From NCBI GenBank assembly GCA_040901765.1, contig JBBDYG010000106.1, positions 11,775-75,774 of the forward strand: 64,000 nt of DNA, given 5' to 3'. Shown in pieces: positions 24,987 to 33,152 of the stretch (positions are counted from its first letter, which is position 1; every line of letters starts with the position of its first letter). Under the pieces are notes generated by a model that had not been told where the DNA came from, searched no databases, and saw nothing but the letters and a program-made list of their open reading frames with translations. A program made the position numbers and the translations under genes. This DNA is from JBBDYG01 sp040901765 (GTDB lineage: Bacteria; Planctomycetota; Planctomycetia; Pirellulales; Lacipirellulaceae).

Positions 24987-25208
24987 CTAGCCGTAAAGCA
25001 GGCCGTCATCCGTAGCTTGCAGTTTTCCGTCTACTTGGCCCTGCGGATCATCGTGCTTTCCGCGCAGGAAGCCCCAAACCTGTTTGTGTACGGCTTCGTC
25101 CACGATGATTAAGTCGCATTCGACCGGCAGCGTGTAGATACAACGCTCGCGTTTGCCCTTGTCAGCGCGGAACACTTCGATCGCGATTTCCTGAACTGAT
25201 TTGTTCAC
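24987..25208 (-). CDS. Small hypothetical protein (73 residues)
   Basis: A GTG-started frame of 73 residues reads MNKSVQEIAIEVFRADKGKR, then CIYTLPVECDLIIVDEAVHK and a Gly/Asp-rich tail. The pattern of charged and hydrophobic residues looks protein-like, and a GGGGCGGGAT stretch lies just before the start. I recognise no family. It runs in the same direction as the kinase/caspase module upstream, but 300 bases separate them. It could be a remnant of a larger gene. Confidence 0.4.
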   Translation of the reverse strand: MNKSVQEIAIEVFRADKGKRERCIYTLPVECDLIIVDEAVHKQVWGFLRGKHDDPQGQVDGKLQATDDGLLYG

Positions 25209-25509
25209 ATCCCGCCCCGTATCGGTGAGTTAGTTCTGACGGGTCCTGTTCGCCTGCTTCTTGTAGCCGCCTTGGGTGCCTATTCAACGACAGCCGCCCG
25301 TCATTCGCCCGGCGGGTTGCAAGCCGCACCGGACGCAATCTCTTAAATTGTCAAAGAGCCGAATTCGTCCCGAGCAGACCCAAACACATTGCCAATCCGC
25401 TGGGATTCTCGGCCGCCTGCCGTGCCGGCCCACTGTCTGCTGTTTTTAGGCAATGCGATTTTGCCAGTCTCGTAGTCCCGCGATCGTGAGGCCGGCCAAC
25501 TGCTGCCAG
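25209..25509. other. Gene-free stretch
   Basis: I find no gene, RNA, strong hairpin or recognised repeat here. It separates two small minus-strand genes and has mixed composition. Confidence 0.5.
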
Positions 25510-25656
25510 CTACTCACCCCACAGCGCCCACAGCAGAATCGCCGAAACGGTGCCGTCCATGGTTGGCTCGTTCGTCGAGTAGTATTGAAAGTCGTCGTGA
25601 TAGACGGCCCGGTCGTCCTGAAACACCCCGAGCGGGTGGGGTTCGGTTATCGTCAT
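25510..25656 (-). CDS. 48-residue protein downstream of the caspase-fold gene
   Basis: The short frame starts at ATG 25656 and ends at TAG 25510. It begins MTITEPHPLGVFQDDRAVYH and ends STNEPTMDGTVSAILLWALW plus GE. The mix of aromatic and acidic residues and a short hydrophobic C-terminus (VSAILLWALWGE) look like a genuine small protein rather than noise. It follows the caspase-fold gene by 23 bases on the same strand, so it is probably cotranscribed. No family is recognised and the ribosome site is weak. Confidence 0.5.
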   Translation of the reverse strand: MTITEPHPLGVFQDDRAVYHDDFQYYSTNEPTMDGTVSAILLWALWGE

Positions 25657-25679
25657 CGTTAGAACGCAGCCCGCATCGG

Positions 25680-27302
25680 CTATTTTCCTTCGCCGCTGAT
25701 TGCGGCCGGTTCGGTTTGGGCACTAGTTTCGGGCGATGGCTGCGGGGCGAGGGTTCCGTCTTCGAGCGCCCGAAGCTTATCGTAGCGGGCGACGATCTCC
25801 TCGGGAGCAACGTGCGGCAAATTGGTCGCCAATGCAACGTTTTCCGCCGTTCGCAACAGCCGCTCGACCTTCGCTTCCTGCCGCAATAGGTCGAGTTGCT
25901 CGTCGGTCCGTTTGTCTTCGCGCTCGCGGGCCTTGAGCAGTGCGGCGTAAGAGCTCATCTCCTCGACTCGTTTCACAAACTCGTCGGCCCGCTCGCTGGT
26001 GAGTTCCATCGCCACGGGCGAATAGCGGGCCTTCAGTTCGGGCCACACTTCGTACACGTCGTTCTGCACCCGCGTCAGCGCCTGCCGCGCGCCGCGCTTC
26101 GCTTGCGCCACTTTGCCGTCGGCGGTATCGCTTTCTTCCTTCAAGCGTTTCAGTTTCTCGCGGGCGGCTTCGATGGTGACCGGCTCTTCCAACTGGAGCT
26201 TCTTCGACAAACCTTCGAGAATCGCTCGCTCCTCGGGCCGCGCGTTCTCCGTGAACGTTGTTAGCGAACCGGCAAGCTCCAACAGCGCCGGCTGGCTGGC
26301 GGCAGCTTTATCCTTCGCCGATTCCGCGTTCTTCGTGCCCAGCTCGCTGTACTTCCGCAACAATTCGTCGCTCGTGCGAACGGGTACATCCACCGTGTCG
26401 CTCTCGATGACCGCGTAGGCATGCGCCTCGGCAAACGAGACCGTGCCGTTTTGATCGTAGTCGGCGGTGTCGATCGTTTCGCCCGTGCGGCTCCGGCCGC
26501 CGAGCGCCGACCAGAAAAAGGTGCTGTATTCCTGGTAGTCGGCTTCATCCACGTCAGGCGTGCAGCCGGCCGCGCCGCGGTCGTGGACCTGCGCGAAGAA
26601 CCCGCACCGGGCGTGGGGTGCGAGGCCCAAGTCGGCGTCGGCCTCGTGAAAAATCGTGTGCGCGAACCCACCCGCGTAGCACTGCACCATCACGAGCACG
26701 ACCGTCACTTCTGGAGACAAGCGATCGAGCCACCCGGCAAATTCGCTGGCCGCCACCGTCTCGCTCTCCCAAAAATAAAGCGACGTGTCGTATTTGTTCG
26801 TTTCGGACTTTTCTTCGTCGCGATTCTTCGCGGGCGATTTCGCCTTACCGCCGTGGGCGGTGGCATACACGATCAGCCGATCGCCGGCCTGCAATTCCTT
26901 GGCGAGCCTGCGCATCCGCCGCCGCACCAGTTGCGGGTCCGACGGACCCTCTACGTTGGGAAGCTGATGGTTGCGATACAGCAAGTCCATCGATTCTTCG
27001 TCACCAAGAACCTCGGCCATCATTCGCCGCGCGGGTGGGCAGGTTACACGAAATTTCGACGCCCGATATTGCAGGTCGCGGGCTTCATCCGAGCCATCGG
27101 CGAAGTAGAGTTCATACGCTGGTTTATCGAGCCGCTGCGCGGCCAGTACCTGCTGCTGCAACAGCACGTTCCGCTCGAGCGAGACTTGATTGTTGTCGGG
27201 CCGCGGCCCGCCACCGATGGTGAGAAAGTGATCCTTCGCGGTTGCCGACGACGCGGCCAACCAAATGCAGAATAAACCGCTGCCAACAAGAAACCGGCCC
27301 AT
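25680..27302 (-). CDS. Secreted caspase-fold (clan CD) cysteine peptidase-like protein
   Basis: The 540-residue protein starts with a signal peptide (MGRFLVGSGLFCIWLAASSA, then TAKD). Residues ~20-250 resemble a clan CD caspase/legumain fold: after a beta strand comes the catalytic His in VYATAHGG, then the Cys in VMVQCYAGGF after another strand. An EF-hand-like loop DYDQNGTVSFAEAHAY follows and may bind Ca2+. The C-terminal ~250 residues are charged and helical, probably coiled coil, ending in a Pro/Thr-rich tail. It lies 52 bases behind a Ser/Thr kinase gene. Substrate specificity is unknown; the export signal suggests a periplasmic or surface role. Confidence 0.75.
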   Translation of the reverse strand: MGRFLVGSGLFCIWLAASSATAKDHFLTIGGGPRPDNNQVSLERNVLLQQQVLAAQRLDKPAYELYFADGSDEARDLQYRASKFRVTCPPARRMMAEVLGDEESMDLLYRNHQLPNVEGPSDPQLVRRRMRRLAKELQAGDRLIVYATAHGGKAKSPAKNRDEEKSETNKYDTSLYFWESETVAASEFAGWLDRLSPEVTVVLVMVQCYAGGFAHTIFHEADADLGLAPHARCGFFAQVHDRGAAGCTPDVDEADYQEYSTFFWSALGGRSRTGETIDTADYDQNGTVSFAEAHAYAVIESDTVDVPVRTSDELLRKYSELGTKNAESAKDKAAASQPALLELAGSLTTFTENARPEERAILEGLSKKLQLEEPVTIEAAREKLKRLKEESDTADGKVAQAKRGARQALTRVQNDVYEVWPELKARYSPVAMELTSERADEFVKRVEEMSSYAALLKAREREDKRTDEQLDLLRQEAKVERLLRTAENVALATNLPHVAPEEIVARYDKLRALEDGTLAPQPSPETSAQTEPAAISGEGK

Positions 27303-27354
27303 GAAGGCTCCTCGTGTAGCTGACCCCGCGTTGAATCTTCACGCTGGTTCGCGA

Positions 27355-28464
27355 TCAATATAGTTCTTCGAGCCACACCCGCAGCTCGTTTTCGTACTCG
27401 CTCGCCAAATCGCCGCGGACCAGCGTGCGTTGAAACTCGGCGAGGCCCTCGCTGCCCGAGTCGGCCTGTTCGGCGCTGGCGTAGCGGAGCAAGGGGTCGG
27501 GCGCGGTCAGGCGGCGGCAAATGGTCATCAGCAAATCGCTGTGCGTGACCTCGGGCGGCAGAATCTTGTGGAGCCGTTGGGGCAGCGTCCGCTTCGCTTC
27601 GAGCAGGCTGCCAAACTCCTTGATCCCCGCGAACAGCGGCCGGCCCGCCAGCAACTCGATGAGCACGTAACCCAAACTGGCGAGATCGGAGCGGGGCGTG
27701 TACTCCTCCCGCTCGAGCATCTCCGGAGCGGAATACTGCGGAGTGCAAGTGCGCGTTTGCGGCACGTGGTTGAGGTCCACCGCTGACCCGATGTCGATCA
27801 GCTTCGCGTTGCCGGTGCGCTTGACCATGATGTTCGAAGGCTTGATGTCGCCATGCACGATTTCTTCTCGATGCAGTGCCGCCAGGCCGGCCAAGCATTC
27901 GCGCACGATGGCGACCGCCATGCCGGGCTTCAGCCGCGGCCGTACTGGTCCGGCGGTGACGATCACGTTATTGATATAGTCCCACCGCCGATTGCTGACC
28001 CGTTCGCGGGCACGCTGTAGCATCGACGGCGTCAACAGGATGTCGAGGTCGTAGCCGTCGATCCATTCCATTTCGAGAATGCGTACCCGGTCGCGCTCGA
28101 TAAAGTTCTGCACGTCGAGCAGGTTATCGTGTTGAATTTGTGCGACACGACAACTCACGTGGGCAATGCGGCGCATCGCGTCGGCGTAATGCCGCTCGTC
28201 GAGATACCGCTCGGGCGAAAAGAACTTGAGCGCCACGGGAAGCGTGAAACTGTCGGAGCCGCGCCGCTCGCTCAAATAAACGCAACCCTGACCGCCGGTG
28301 CCGAGCAGGCGGCCGAAGCGGAGGTGCCCCGTCCAGGCGAAGCGTTCGCGATCGAGCAGGGTATTATAGCTCTTGAGCAGCTCGTTGGCCTGCTCCAAGG
28401 AGCGCTGCTGGCCGCCCAACGTAAACGTGCGAGTCTCTCGCAGGAGAGTGGTGGACATCGTCAT
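27355..28464 (-). CDS. Serine/threonine protein kinase
   Basis: The 369-residue protein has a eukaryote-type kinase domain. The glycine loop is GTGGQGCVY, the VAIK-like lysine is in VALKFF, and the catalytic loop is IVHGDIKPSN (Gly replaces Arg of HRD, Asp kept). The metal motif is DIG instead of DFG, and the activation segment ends YSAPEML. No transmembrane helix or sensor domain is visible; a ~45-residue N-terminal segment (including GGQQRSLEQANELLKSYNTL) precedes the domain. ATG 28464 has GGAG 7 bases upstream. It is the first gene of a minus-strand group with the caspase-fold protein, suggesting a signalling pair. Confidence 0.85.
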   Translation of the reverse strand: MTMSTTLLRETRTFTLGGQQRSLEQANELLKSYNTLLDRERFAWTGHLRFGRLLGTGGQGCVYLSERRGSDSFTLPVALKFFSPERYLDERHYADAMRRIAHVSCRVAQIQHDNLLDVQNFIERDRVRILEMEWIDGYDLDILLTPSMLQRARERVSNRRWDYINNVIVTAGPVRPRLKPGMAVAIVRECLAGLAALHREEIVHGDIKPSNIMVKRTGNAKLIDIGSAVDLNHVPQTRTCTPQYSAPEMLEREEYTPRSDLASLGYVLIELLAGRPLFAGIKEFGSLLEAKRTLPQRLHKILPPEVTHSDLLMTICRRLTAPDPLLRYASAEQADSGSEGLAEFQRTLVRGDLASEYENELRVWLEELY

Positions 28465-28577
28465 TGCGAATCTCCGCGCCGCCCGGGCACCCAAGCTCGT
28501 CGCGATCGTCGATGCAAAGTCATCAAAGGCGCAAACCCTGATTGTAAGGCGGAAATGGAGTCGCGGTCCAGAAGCGG

Positions 28578-28681
28578 AAGGGGTCAGGATTCAGGATGCA
28601 GGGGTCAGGGAAAGAACAGGCGGCGAAGCCGCACTTGCATTTCCCTGACCCCTGACCCCTGACCCCTGAATCCTGACCCCT
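28578..28681. repeat. Repeat family B copy 2, palindrome with GGGGTCAGGATTC arms
   Basis: The left arm GGGGTCAGGATTCAGGATGC faces the right arm CCCCTGAATCCTGACCCC after several CCCCTGA units. The centre GGCGGCGAAGCCGCACTTGC contains, in reverse, the GAAATGCAANTGCGG core shared with 15643-15690 and 61483-61556. Confidence 0.8.
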
Positions 28682-28693
28682 CTCCAGAGCCTG

Positions 28694-29665
28694 CTATCGC
28701 AGCTCTTCGGGTATCGGAAATCCAAGCCGTTTGTCGACAAGATTCCGCAGCGGCTGGCCGGTTTGATAGCGTCGCAGATTGTCGCAGAAGAAATCGGTCA
28801 TGTCATCAATTCGACTCGCCGCCTGTCCGCCGACGTGGGGTGTGAGAATCACGTTGGGTAAATCCCACAGCTCGCTCGATTCGGGCAGCGGCTCGGGATC
28901 GGTCACGTCGAGGCCCGCGCCTGCCAGGTGGCCCGACGTAAGTGCCGCGACCAGGTCGCGCTCGACGACCAGCGGGCCGCGGGCCATGTTCACCAAAAAC
29001 GCGCCTTGAGGAAGCATCGCCAGCCGGCGGGCATCGATCATGTGTCGCGTAACTTCGTTGAGCGGTGCGCAAAGAAATAGGATATCGACCCGCGGCAGCA
29101 TATCATCGAGCTCATCCGCCGGTAAAAGCTCCGCGACGTGCGCGGGCTTGTTGATGGGAAACCAGTCGGTCGCGAGAATTGTCGTGCGAAAGCCGCTGAG
29201 CACCTCGGCCAGCCGGCGGCCATTGCCGCCCAGGCCAACAATGCCGACCGTCGCGCCGTGGAGATCGCGCGTCGGACGGCGGATGAATTCCTTCTTCGAT
29301 TGGGCGCGAAGAAACGTCGGCAGACTCCGCAATAATCCCAGCGCCAGCGCCAGACTGTGATCGGACGTCTGATTGGCCAGCACGCCCGAGGCGCTGGTCA
29401 CGATGATATCCGAATCGACCACGGGCGGCACCAGGCAATGGTCCATTCCCGCAGCCGAGGATTGAATCCACCGCAGTCGGCCACGCCGGACGACTTCGTC
29501 CCACGGCACGGGTACCTTCGCATGACCGCAATAAATGTCCGCCTCGGATAGTTCCTGGGCGATGCGCTCCTGTCCAGCCTCGACGATTTCCGCTTCCGGG
29601 GCAGCGGCGGCAATCTGCGCGACGTGTTTGGGTTCGACCGGATAACAAAGGACGATGCGGGGCAT
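28694..29665 (-). CDS. D-2-hydroxyacid dehydrogenase
   Basis: The 323-residue protein belongs to the NAD(P)-dependent D-isomer 2-hydroxyacid dehydrogenases. The Rossmann motif is VGIVGLGGNGRRLAEVL. The catalytic residues are Arg in NMARGPLVV, Glu in DVTDPEPLP, and His in ILTPHVGG. It reduces 2-keto acids to D-2-hydroxyacids or the reverse; the exact substrate (glyoxylate, phosphoglycerate-like or other) cannot be read. The gene is flanked by repeats on both sides and appears to be transcribed alone. Confidence 0.9.
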   Translation of the reverse strand: MPRIVLCYPVEPKHVAQIAAAAPEAEIVEAGQERIAQELSEADIYCGHAKVPVPWDEVVRRGRLRWIQSSAAGMDHCLVPPVVDSDIIVTSASGVLANQTSDHSLALALGLLRSLPTFLRAQSKKEFIRRPTRDLHGATVGIVGLGGNGRRLAEVLSGFRTTILATDWFPINKPAHVAELLPADELDDMLPRVDILFLCAPLNEVTRHMIDARRLAMLPQGAFLVNMARGPLVVERDLVAALTSGHLAGAGLDVTDPEPLPESSELWDLPNVILTPHVGGQAASRIDDMTDFFCDNLRRYQTGQPLRNLVDKRLGFPIPEELR

Positions 29666-29725
29666 GATGGAGCCTGTGTTGGAGGGCCTGCACTTTTAAG
29701 GGGCTGGCATAAACCAGCTTGATTT

Positions 29726-29798
29726 GGCTGTCGGCTGTCGGCTATCTGCCAGAAAAACCCCCAGCCAACTTCTGGCCGAGAGCCGACAGCCGATAGCC
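29726..29798. repeat. Palindromic repeat family A, copy 2
   Basis: GGCTGTCGGCTGTCGGCTAT and CTGCCAGAA face TTCTGGCCGAGAGCCGACAG and CCGATAGCC. It lies between the divergent dehydrogenase and DoxX-like genes, in a 290-base spacer that otherwise holds nothing recognisable. Confidence 0.85.
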
Positions 29799-29957
29799 CG
29801 CGCAGGGCACGGTTGGCATTTCCCAGAAAATCAGCATAGAATGAACACAAGTCAAGAGCAGGGCGCGGGTTGCGGCAGTGTAAGCCAGCCAGTTTCCGAC
29901 CCGGCGCCCGTCGGCTGCTCTCCCACCTGATAGTGATTCACGGGCAGGCATCCTTCC

Positions 29958-31025
29958 ATGGAAGATCATCGCTTAACTGGCGGCGTGCGAATCGGCGTAC
30001 TCGGCGTGACGATGCTCGTCGTGCTGCGGATGTGCATTGGCGCCCATTTCTTCAGCGAAGGAACCAAAAAGCTGGAGCCAGGCTTCAGTTCGGCCGGGTT
30101 CTTGCAAGGCGCCAAGGGACCGCTGGCTCCGTACTTCCGGTCGTTCGCTCCGACGTTTCACGAATGGGACCAATTGCTGGCGGTGCCCCGTCAATCGCCC
30201 GAGTACGTGAGTCGTTCATTGCCGAAGGCTCCCGAGTTGCCGGAAGAATTGCTCGAACCGCAGCGCGAGGAAATCCGGCTACCCGCCGACAGCCCGGCGG
30301 CCGCCTGGGGCAACCGGGTGCTCCACGATTGGGAGCAGACCCTCGAAAAGTTTGCAAAAACGCCGGGCCTTAGCGAGGAGCAGCAGAAGCAAGCCGAGGC
30401 GGCGTTTCTCGCCGTGGCTGGAGAGCTCAAGGATTACTTGGCCGAAGTGGGCGGGGAAATCTCCGAATATCAGCACGAGTTATGGCGGCTCGCCCAGTGG
30501 GAAGCTGAGGAAGCCAGCGGCGAACTTCCGTTCCTCGACAGCCGTATCGCTGTGAAGCGGGCGGAAACCAGCGGCACTCCCCGGCAATGGGCCAATACCG
30601 TCGAGCAGATGGAAATTCGCTTCGCAAGCGATCTGCGCGACCTGCTGACCGAAGAACAGCAAGACAGCGCCCTGGCGATGAAGCACGTGAACTCGACGCT
30701 CCAGCCGAGTTCGTGGCTTTCGCTCGTCGATCGTTCAGTCACGGTGCTGACGATTGGCGCCGGCTTGTGCCTGTTGTTCGGATTTTTTACGCGACTGGGG
30801 GCGCTGGCGGCGGCGGCGTTTCTACTGTCGGTAATGGCCACGCAGCCCCCCTGGGTGCCGGGCGTCGATGCCACTTATTTTTGGTATCAGCTTGTGGAAT
30901 TTACTGCCCTGCTCACACTAGCCGCCGTAGGTGCCGGCCGCTGGGCTGGCATTGACGCGATTATTCACGGACTATGGAACGGGTGCTGCCGCAGCACGCA
31001 GAAGCCGCCGGTTACGCCGGCCTAA
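29958..31025 (+). CDS. DoxX/DoxD-like membrane protein with a large soluble insert
   Basis: The 355-residue protein starts with a DoxX-like first helix (GVTMLVVLRMCIGAHFFSEG, followed by TKKL) and ends with three helices that include TVLTIGAGLCLLFGFFTRLG and WYQLVEFTALLTLAAVGAG. Between helix 1 and helix 2 lies an insert of about 200 residues, charged and helical, probably periplasmic. DoxX/TQO-related proteins are linked to quinone-dependent redox reactions, but the function of this longer form is unknown. It precedes a Gfo/Idh/MocA gene by 40 bases on the same strand, so the two probably work together. Confidence 0.75.
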   Translation: MEDHRLTGGVRIGVLGVTMLVVLRMCIGAHFFSEGTKKLEPGFSSAGFLQGAKGPLAPYFRSFAPTFHEWDQLLAVPRQSPEYVSRSLPKAPELPEELLEPQREEIRLPADSPAAAWGNRVLHDWEQTLEKFAKTPGLSEEQQKQAEAAFLAVAGELKDYLAEVGGEISEYQHELWRLAQWEAEEASGELPFLDSRIAVKRAETSGTPRQWANTVEQMEIRFASDLRDLLTEEQQDSALAMKHVNSTLQPSSWLSLVDRSVTVLTIGAGLCLLFGFFTRLGALAAAAFLLSVMATQPPWVPGVDATYFWYQLVEFTALLTLAAVGAGRWAGIDAIIHGLWNGCCRSTQKPPVTPA

Positions 31026-31065
31026 TTCAGAAAAAAGACACCTCCCCGCGGGACGAGATATTGCC

Positions 31066-32862
31066 ATGCATTTAACCGATGAAGAAAAGAAAATTGGCCG
31101 CGACAACTATTCCGGCGTGATGGACAAGACACTCGCGCCGAACCGCCGCGAGTTTTTCGCCACAGCGCTCGCCAGCGGTGCGGCGATCACCGCGGGCGTG
31201 GGAGCCGTTTACTACGGTTACGATAAGAAGCTCGGCGACCCGCTACGGGTGGGCATCATCGGCACGGGCGACGAGGGGAGCGTGCTGATCGGCGCGCTCA
31301 ATCCCGACTTCGTGCAAGTCAAAGCGATTGCCGACATTCGTCCGTATAGCGTCTATCGCGCCTTCCACGGCGATCAAGAAGCGCTCGATGCCCGTCCGGG
31401 ACTGATGTCGGTTTACGGTTGGAAGACCGATGAAGAAGCTCGCAAGAATGTGAAGGTTTACGAGAAGGATTATAAGGAGTTGCTTGCCGATCCCGAGATC
31501 GAGGCGGTGATCATCGCCCTGCCCTTGTGGATTCACGACGTGGCGGCGATCGAAGCGATGCGCGCCGGCAAGCACGTGCTCACCGAAAAGTTGATGGCCC
31601 ACAGCATTCATCAGTGCAAGGAAATGGCCCGCGTGGCCTATCAGACCAATAAGCTCCTTGCCACCGGCCATCAGCGGCACTACAGCGTGCTGTACGACAA
31701 CGCGGTGGATACGATTCGTCGCGGCATCATCGGCGATATCCATCACATCCGCGCCCAGTGGCACCGCGGCAACTTGCCCGGCAAGGACAGTTGGCAGCCG
31801 TCGCTTCCCATTGCGATGATTTCTGAAGAGGAAATGAGAAAACTAGAAAAGGAAGCGGATGCCGCAGGTGGTAAAGATGCGGTCGCTGAATTGCGACGCA
31901 AGTATCAGCTCGTGCGTGAGATCCACGCTTGGAATAAGCAGAAGAAGGAAAAGAAAGACGCGAAAGGACAATCGCTATCGACGAGTCAGCTCGAGAAGCT
32001 CGCGAAGCAAATCGCGCAGAAAGAAGCGCAGCTTCAAGACCTCGCGCTGGATGCTAAGCAATATGGTTACGAAGACGCCGAACTACCTGGCGGCTACCAG
32101 CGCTCGGCAATGGAAGAGCTTATCCGCTGGCGGCTGTTCAACCGCACCGGTGGCGGCCTCATGGCCGAGCTTGGCAGCCACCAACTCGATGCCTCCGGCA
32201 TCTTCATCAGCTCGCAGTTCGACGGCAAAGCGAAGGTCCGACCGCTCAGCGTGGTCGGCGTCGGGGGTCGGCACATCTTCCCGGCCGACCGCGACGTCGA
32301 TGATCACGTCTATTGCATGTACGAATACCCCGGCAAGGGCTACTTCAAGAATAACGATCCTACGACCGAGGAAATTGCCGATCCGAACAAAAAGGTGGTC
32401 GTCACGTACTCGTCCATCAACGGCAACGGCTACGGCGGCTACGGCGAAGTCGTGCTCGGAACGAAAGGGACGCTTATTCTCGACCGCGAGCAAGAAACCA
32501 TGCTGTTCGGCGGCGGGGGCACCAAGACCAGCGTGCAGCTCAACGCCGCCAAGAGCGCGCTTGACAGCTACGAAACCGGCGGCGGCAGTGCCAATCTTGC
32601 CGCGGCGGCCCTCAGCGGCCCGATCAGCCGCGGCTACACGGAGGAGATCGAGCACTGGGCTTGGTGCATCCGCAACAACTACCCGATCGAAGAACTTCAC
32701 TGCCACCCGAAGGTCGCCCTGGCCGATGCCGTGATCGCACTCACGAGCAACATCGCGATGGCAGAAAACCGCCGCATCGAATTCAAGCCCGAGTGGTTCG
32801 ACCCCGAGAGCGACGAAACGCCCGAGGGTGTGAAGCCGAAGAAGGCGGACGAGATCGCGTAG
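31066..32862 (+). CDS. Tat-exported Gfo/Idh/MocA family oxidoreductase
   Basis: The 598-residue protein has a twin-arginine type signal with NRREFFATALASGAAITAGV near residue 26. It continues with the NAD(P)-binding motif VGIIGTGDEGSVLIG, and the EKLMAHS (EKP-like) motif follows. The family oxidises or isomerises sugars. Between the nucleotide domain and the C-terminal half lies a charged, helical insert (about residues 250-345, including KQKKEKKDAKGQSLSTSQLE) not found in ordinary members. ATG 31066 is chosen because it begins the MHLTDEEKKIGRDNYSGVMD region, typical of the planctomycete subgroup; the frame upstream overlaps the DoxX-like gene. Confidence 0.85.
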   Translation: MHLTDEEKKIGRDNYSGVMDKTLAPNRREFFATALASGAAITAGVGAVYYGYDKKLGDPLRVGIIGTGDEGSVLIGALNPDFVQVKAIADIRPYSVYRAFHGDQEALDARPGLMSVYGWKTDEEARKNVKVYEKDYKELLADPEIEAVIIALPLWIHDVAAIEAMRAGKHVLTEKLMAHSIHQCKEMARVAYQTNKLLATGHQRHYSVLYDNAVDTIRRGIIGDIHHIRAQWHRGNLPGKDSWQPSLPIAMISEEEMRKLEKEADAAGGKDAVAELRRKYQLVREIHAWNKQKKEKKDAKGQSLSTSQLEKLAKQIAQKEAQLQDLALDAKQYGYEDAELPGGYQRSAMEELIRWRLFNRTGGGLMAELGSHQLDASGIFISSQFDGKAKVRPLSVVGVGGRHIFPADRDVDDHVYCMYEYPGKGYFKNNDPTTEEIADPNKKVVVTYSSINGNGYGGYGEVVLGTKGTLILDREQETMLFGGGGTKTSVQLNAAKSALDSYETGGGSANLAAAALSGPISRGYTEEIEHWAWCIRNNYPIEELHCHPKVALADAVIALTSNIAMAENRRIEFKPEWFDPESDETPEGVKPKKADEIA

Positions 32863-32893
32863 CTAATCACTCAAACGCAGAACGATCGAGTTA

Positions 32894-33133
32894 CTACGGA
32901 GCCACGGAGGGAGATTTCTTTGCCACGGATGAAACACGGATTTAACACGGACGAGGAGGATGAGGAAAGGAATGCAAATCTTTACTAATCAAGACATGCA
33001 ATTCCACACACTCTTCATTAGCGCAGATTAGCGACGATTAGTGTTCTTTCTTCTTCCCTTGCTACAAGTCTTGCAATCTCCGTGTCCTCTGTGCCGCCGT
33101 GGTGCAATTGATTGCTTGTTTCGGTTTGGGCAG
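32894..33133. repeat. Compound repeat region (families E and D)
   Basis: The stretch has CTACGGAGCCACGGAGGGAG at one end and TCTCCGTGTCCTCTGTGCCG followed by CCGTGGTGCAATTGATTGC and TTGTTTCGGTTTGGGCAGG at the other. In between are CACGGATGAAACACGGATT and CATTAGCGCAGATTAGCGAC. The right end closely resembles 54331-54384, so it is a dispersed element. No gene is visible in the 290 bases after the oxidoreductase. Confidence 0.65.
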
Positions 33134-33152
33134 GAGGCGTTGCCCCTGAGCG

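Noticed and set aside
26421..27275. Plus-strand frame of 284 codons opposite the caspase-fold gene
   Set aside because: The minus-strand product has a signal peptide and catalytic motifs; the plus-strand product shows only composition bias.
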